Source: Lutacidiplasma sp049802875 (lineage in GTDB: Archaea > Thermoplasmatota > Thermoplasmata > Lutacidiplasmatales > UBA184). Taken from it: DNA of 32,168 bases. The notes under the pieces are model-generated. The model ran no database searches. It saw only the letters and a list, made by a program, of their open reading frames with translations, and was not told the DNA's origin. Location: NCBI GenBank assembly GCA_049802875.1, contig JBARNH010000027.1:1-32168 (forward strand). The letters run 5' to 3'. Made by a program: the position numbers and the translations under genes. Positions 30,254 to 32,168 of the stretch are shown here, piece by piece (the first letter of the stretch is position 1; each line of letters begins with the position of its first letter).

Positions 30254-30608
30254 ACCCCTCGCGCTCCGCGGTGGCTCGACCGCCGGAGATCGCCGTGACG
30301 TCGACCGGTAACGCGACCAGACAGGCGGTGCAGCGGTGGACGGACGGGACGTACCCGTGGCGCCAATAACAATCGGGGCAAAGCGCGCGGCCACATCCCC
30401 AGCAGCGGGGCGTGGTGGTCGGGGAAGCGACCGGGGCGGCGCAGTTGACGCACGCTCGGGGCGAGGTCAGGGGGTCTTCGCGAAGCGCCGGGGGTTCGGG
30501 AAGGGGGCGACGTCCTTCGGTGGGTTCGGGACCGCGCGGAGCACGGGCCGACGGAGCGGACCGGACGCCGGGGCGGCTCGCCGGGCGACGTCGGGGAGGG
30601 TCGAGCAC
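30219..30608 (-). CDS. Small multi-Cys zinc-finger protein
   Basis: The 129-residue protein has an Arg/Pro-rich N-terminus (1-50). A Cys-rich module follows: ACVNCAAPV, then RCWGCGRALCPDCYW and HRCTACLVALP. This gives CxxC, CxxC-x4-CxxC and CxxC groups that could hold two zinc ions in a RING/B-box-like or double-ribbon way. I cannot name the family. The GTG at 30608 is chosen because a CATATG TATA box (30632-30637) is centred 26-27 bases upstream, at leaderless distance. Its 3' end overlaps the end of polX by 35 bases on the opposite strand. Longer in-frame extensions upstream are low complexity. Confidence 0.68.
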   Translation of the reverse strand: MLDPPRRRPASRPGVRSAPSARAPRGPEPTEGRRPLPEPPALREDPLTSPRACVNCAAPVASPTTTPRCWGCGRALCPDCYWRHGYVPSVHRCTACLVALPVDVTAISGGRATAEREGFTPASFPTNFP

Positions 30609-30629
30609 CGCGAGGGGAGACGCCCGCCC

Positions 30630-30638
30630 CACATATGG
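30630..30638. promoter_or_regulatory. Palindromic CATATG TATA box between divergent genes
   Basis: CCACATATGGA contains a symmetric CATATG. On the minus strand it lies at the right distance for a leaderless start of the zinc-finger gene at 30608. On the plus strand it could start a transcript near 30660 for the membrane protein at 30708. One box serving both directions is possible but not shown. Confidence 0.45.
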
Positions 30639-30707
30639 ACTTGTCCTGGGGCACGGGTTTCCATTGGACCTTCCGGGTTCATGTAGGGCGGCGAACGAAC
30701 GGGAGGC

Positions 30708-31049
30708 GTGTCGGTCGCTCGTCCGTATCGCAACCGCCGCGTGCGGGCCGTCGATCTCGAATCGCACCGCTCGAACGCCGCGATCCCCGTCGCGGTCGTT
30801 GTGGTCATCCTCGGGCTCTACCTCGGGACGTACACGGTCCTCCTGACCGTGCTGCTGGGCCTCCTGCTCCTGGTATCGGCCGGATCGCTCCTCTCCACCC
30901 GGCTCAACCCCCTCAGTCCGACGTTCTACCTCTCGAAGAAGCCGTCGTTCCTCGCGATCGGCGTGGTCTTCCTGGGGGCCCTGATCCTGTTCGGTGGAGC
31001 CTACATCCTCTGGTTGCACCAGATGGGGCCCCTCGTGCCCCACCTCTAA
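30708..31049 (+). CDS. Small membrane protein, two to three helices
   Basis: The 113-residue protein has a basic N-terminus (RPYRNRRVRAVD), two adjacent helices in about 24-63 (AAIPVAVVVVILGLYLG, then LLTVLLGLLLLVSAGSLL), a loop (NPLSPTFYLSKKPS), and a third helix at about 80-103. There is no recognisable motif. The hydrophobicity pattern with the positive N-terminus supports a real membrane protein. The GTG start has GGGAGG immediately before it, too close for a standard SD, so the start is uncertain; a GTG at 30741 is the next choice. Confidence 0.68.
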   Translation: MSVARPYRNRRVRAVDLESHRSNAAIPVAVVVVILGLYLGTYTVLLTVLLGLLLLVSAGSLLSTRLNPLSPTFYLSKKPSFLAIGVVFLGALILFGGAYILWLHQMGPLVPHL

Positions 31050-31098
31050 GCGGTCGGGTTTCCACTCCGCCGGTGGCGAGATCCCGCACCGGGTCGGT

Positions 31099-32004
31099 TT
31101 ACGCGGCGACCATCCGTTCGAGCGCGAGTCGGGCGCGGGCCGCGGTGGCCTCGGGAACGTCGATCACGTACCGGTTCTCGGCGAGCGAATCGCGGACGTC
31201 CTCGAGGTCGATCTCCTTCATGAACGGACAGACCGTCCCCTCGTCCAGGGGAACGAACCGGGTCGTGGGGTTCAACCGGCGCATCCGGTGCAGGATGCCG
31301 ACCTCGGTCGCCACGAGCACCTCGGGCGCTTGGGTCTCTTCGGCGAACCGGATCATCCCGTCGGTCGAGAGGACCCGGTCGACATGCGGGAGCGCCTGGG
31401 AGGCGCAACCGCACTCCGGGTGGGCGACGATTGGCGCCCCCGGGTGGTCGCGGCGGGCCCGCTCCATGTCCTCCGGGCGCATCCGGGCGTGGACGGGGCA
31501 ATCTCCGACCCACAGGTGCATGGCGCGCCCGGTCCGCTTACGGACGTAGTCGCCGAGGAACATGTCGGGGAGGAACAGGATCTCGCGGTCCGCCGGGATC
31601 CCTTCCACGATCTTGACGGCGTTCGAGCTCGTGCAGCAGTAGTCGGCCTCCGCCTTGACGTCGGCGGACGTGTTGATGTAGGCGACCACGACCGCGCCCG
31701 GGTGCTGCGCTTTCCAGTCCCGGAGCTGCTCGGCGGTGATCGAGTCCGCGAGTCCGCAGCCGGCCTTGAGGTCGGGGAGGAGCACGGTCCGCGACGGGTT
31801 CAGGATCTTCGCCGTCTCGGCCATGAACCGAACGCCGGCGAAGACGATCACGGGCCGGTCCGCCTCCATCGCCTTCCGCGAGAGATACAACGAGTCGCCG
31901 ACGAAGTCCGCGGCGTCCTGGACCTCGGGCCGCTGGTAGTTGTGCGCGAGGAGGAGGGCGTTCCGTTCCTCCTTCAGCCGGGCGACCTCGGCTTCGAGCG
32001 ACAC
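31099..32004 (-). CDS. nadA: Quinolinate synthase
   Basis: The 301-residue [4Fe-4S] enzyme condenses iminoaspartate with dihydroxyacetone phosphate to quinolinate, the second step of de novo NAD synthesis. Motifs are LLLAHNYQRPEVQDAADFVGDSLYL split by the substrate site, VIVFAGVRFMAETAKIL, LLPDLKAGCGLADS (C83), LWVGDCPVH (C169) and DEGTVCPFM (C259). These three Cys match the cluster ligands of known NadA. A further HPECGC is conserved near residue 198. The GTG start lies 16 bases after the nadC stop, with GAGGT 5 bases before it, so the two are cotranscribed. No nadB is visible in the window. Confidence 0.94.
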   Translation of the reverse strand: MSLEAEVARLKEERNALLLAHNYQRPEVQDAADFVGDSLYLSRKAMEADRPVIVFAGVRFMAETAKILNPSRTVLLPDLKAGCGLADSITAEQLRDWKAQHPGAVVVAYINTSADVKAEADYCCTSSNAVKIVEGIPADREILFLPDMFLGDYVRKRTGRAMHLWVGDCPVHARMRPEDMERARRDHPGAPIVAHPECGCASQALPHVDRVLSTDGMIRFAEETQAPEVLVATEVGILHRMRRLNPTTRFVPLDEGTVCPFMKEIDLEDVRDSLAENRYVIDVPEATAARARLALERMVAA

Positions 32005-32020
32005 GAGAGACCTCGACGTT

Positions 32021-32168
32021 CTAGGAACGCCGAGGGCTTAAGCGGGCGGGCCGGAGCTCGAGGTGGAACGGGAGCGCGGGCGCGGAGTGGGTCAGCGACC
32101 CGAGGCTGACCGCGTCCGCCCCGACGCGCCGGTACCGGGCGACGGTCGCGGGGGTGATGCCGCCGGAG
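32021..32168 (-). CDS. nadC: Nicotinate-nucleotide pyrophosphorylase, C-terminal 48 residues only
   Basis: The minus strand is open from the window edge to a TAG at 32021. The visible product SGGITPATVARYRRVGADAV continues with SLGSLTHSAPALPFHLEL. This is the conserved C-terminal end of quinolinate phosphoribosyltransferase (ASGGI and the SxGxLTHSAPALD-like segment). NadC converts quinolinate, the product of NadA, to nicotinate mononucleotide. The gene lies directly upstream of nadA in the same direction. Confidence 0.85.
   Translation of the reverse strand, partial: SGGITPATVARYRRVGADAVSLGSLTHSAPALPFHLELRPARLSPRRS

Noticed and set aside
1..32168. CRISPR array, insertion sequence or prophage
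   Set aside because: No regularly spaced repeats, transposase or integrase motifs, or terminal inverted repeats were seen; the only mobile element recognised is the intein.

Overview
The window is a high-GC archaeal chromosome segment, most likely from a Thermoplasmatota (Thermoplasmata-type) lineage. The evidence is a complete A-type (archaeal) ATP synthase, an archaeal PolB2-type polymerase cassette, an intein in the AtpA P-loop (the site I recall being used in Thermoplasma), and a DUF929/VKOR disulfide pair. Many genes also have a TATA-like box centred 25-31 bases before the start codon, as expected for archaeal leaderless or very short-leader mRNAs. The lineage is an inference from gene content, not from a marker search. 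I saw no rRNA or tRNA gene, CRISPR array or insertion sequence.

Layout. 1-906 (minus): 5' part of a HEAT-repeat protein. 929-4352 (minus): a three-gene cassette of a RecA/RadA-like protein without a P-loop, an 84-residue helical protein, and a PolB2-type family B polymerase with damaged exonuclease and motif C residues. 4470-5237 (minus): DUF72 protein. 5392-5892 (plus): four-helix membrane protein. 6078-6356 (plus): dicluster ferredoxin. 6449-14531 (plus) and 14545-16442 (minus): the ATP synthase as two convergent operons, atpF-A(intein)-B-D-(41-aa membrane ORF)-H-I and atpK-E-C. 16563-18230 (minus): DUF929 thioredoxin-like protein plus VKOR homologue. 18330-20482 (plus): RNase Z and imidazolonepropionase, overlapping by 4 bases. 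20539-20812: 71-aa basic protein with an internal duplication and a strong terminator. 20873-21100: small zinc-ribbon protein. 21101-21415: a non-coding, strongly structured leader region. 21416-24208: B12-dependent ribonucleotide reductase. 24239-26319 (minus): MarR regulator and MFS transporter behind twin palindromic operators. 26375-27666 (minus): hypothetical protein and a TIGR02757/DUF2400 protein. 27762-30253 (plus): GNAT protein and PolX with a decayed PHP domain. 30219-31049: a zinc-finger protein and a membrane protein, divergent. 31099-32168 (minus): nadA and the 3' end of nadC.

Functional themes are energy conservation (ATP synthase, ferredoxin), DNA synthesis and repair (PolB2 cassette, PolX, NrdJ), extracytoplasmic disulfide formation (DUF929 + VKOR), NAD biosynthesis (NadC-NadA), RNA processing (RNase Z) and an auto-regulated efflux operon. 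The items I find most worth following are the 41-aa membrane ORF hidden in the ATP synthase operon, the PolB2 cassette with inactivated-looking partners, the structured leader with an inverted repeat over the TATA box upstream of nrdJ, the duplicated 71-aa protein, and PolX with a PHP domain lacking its metal ligands.
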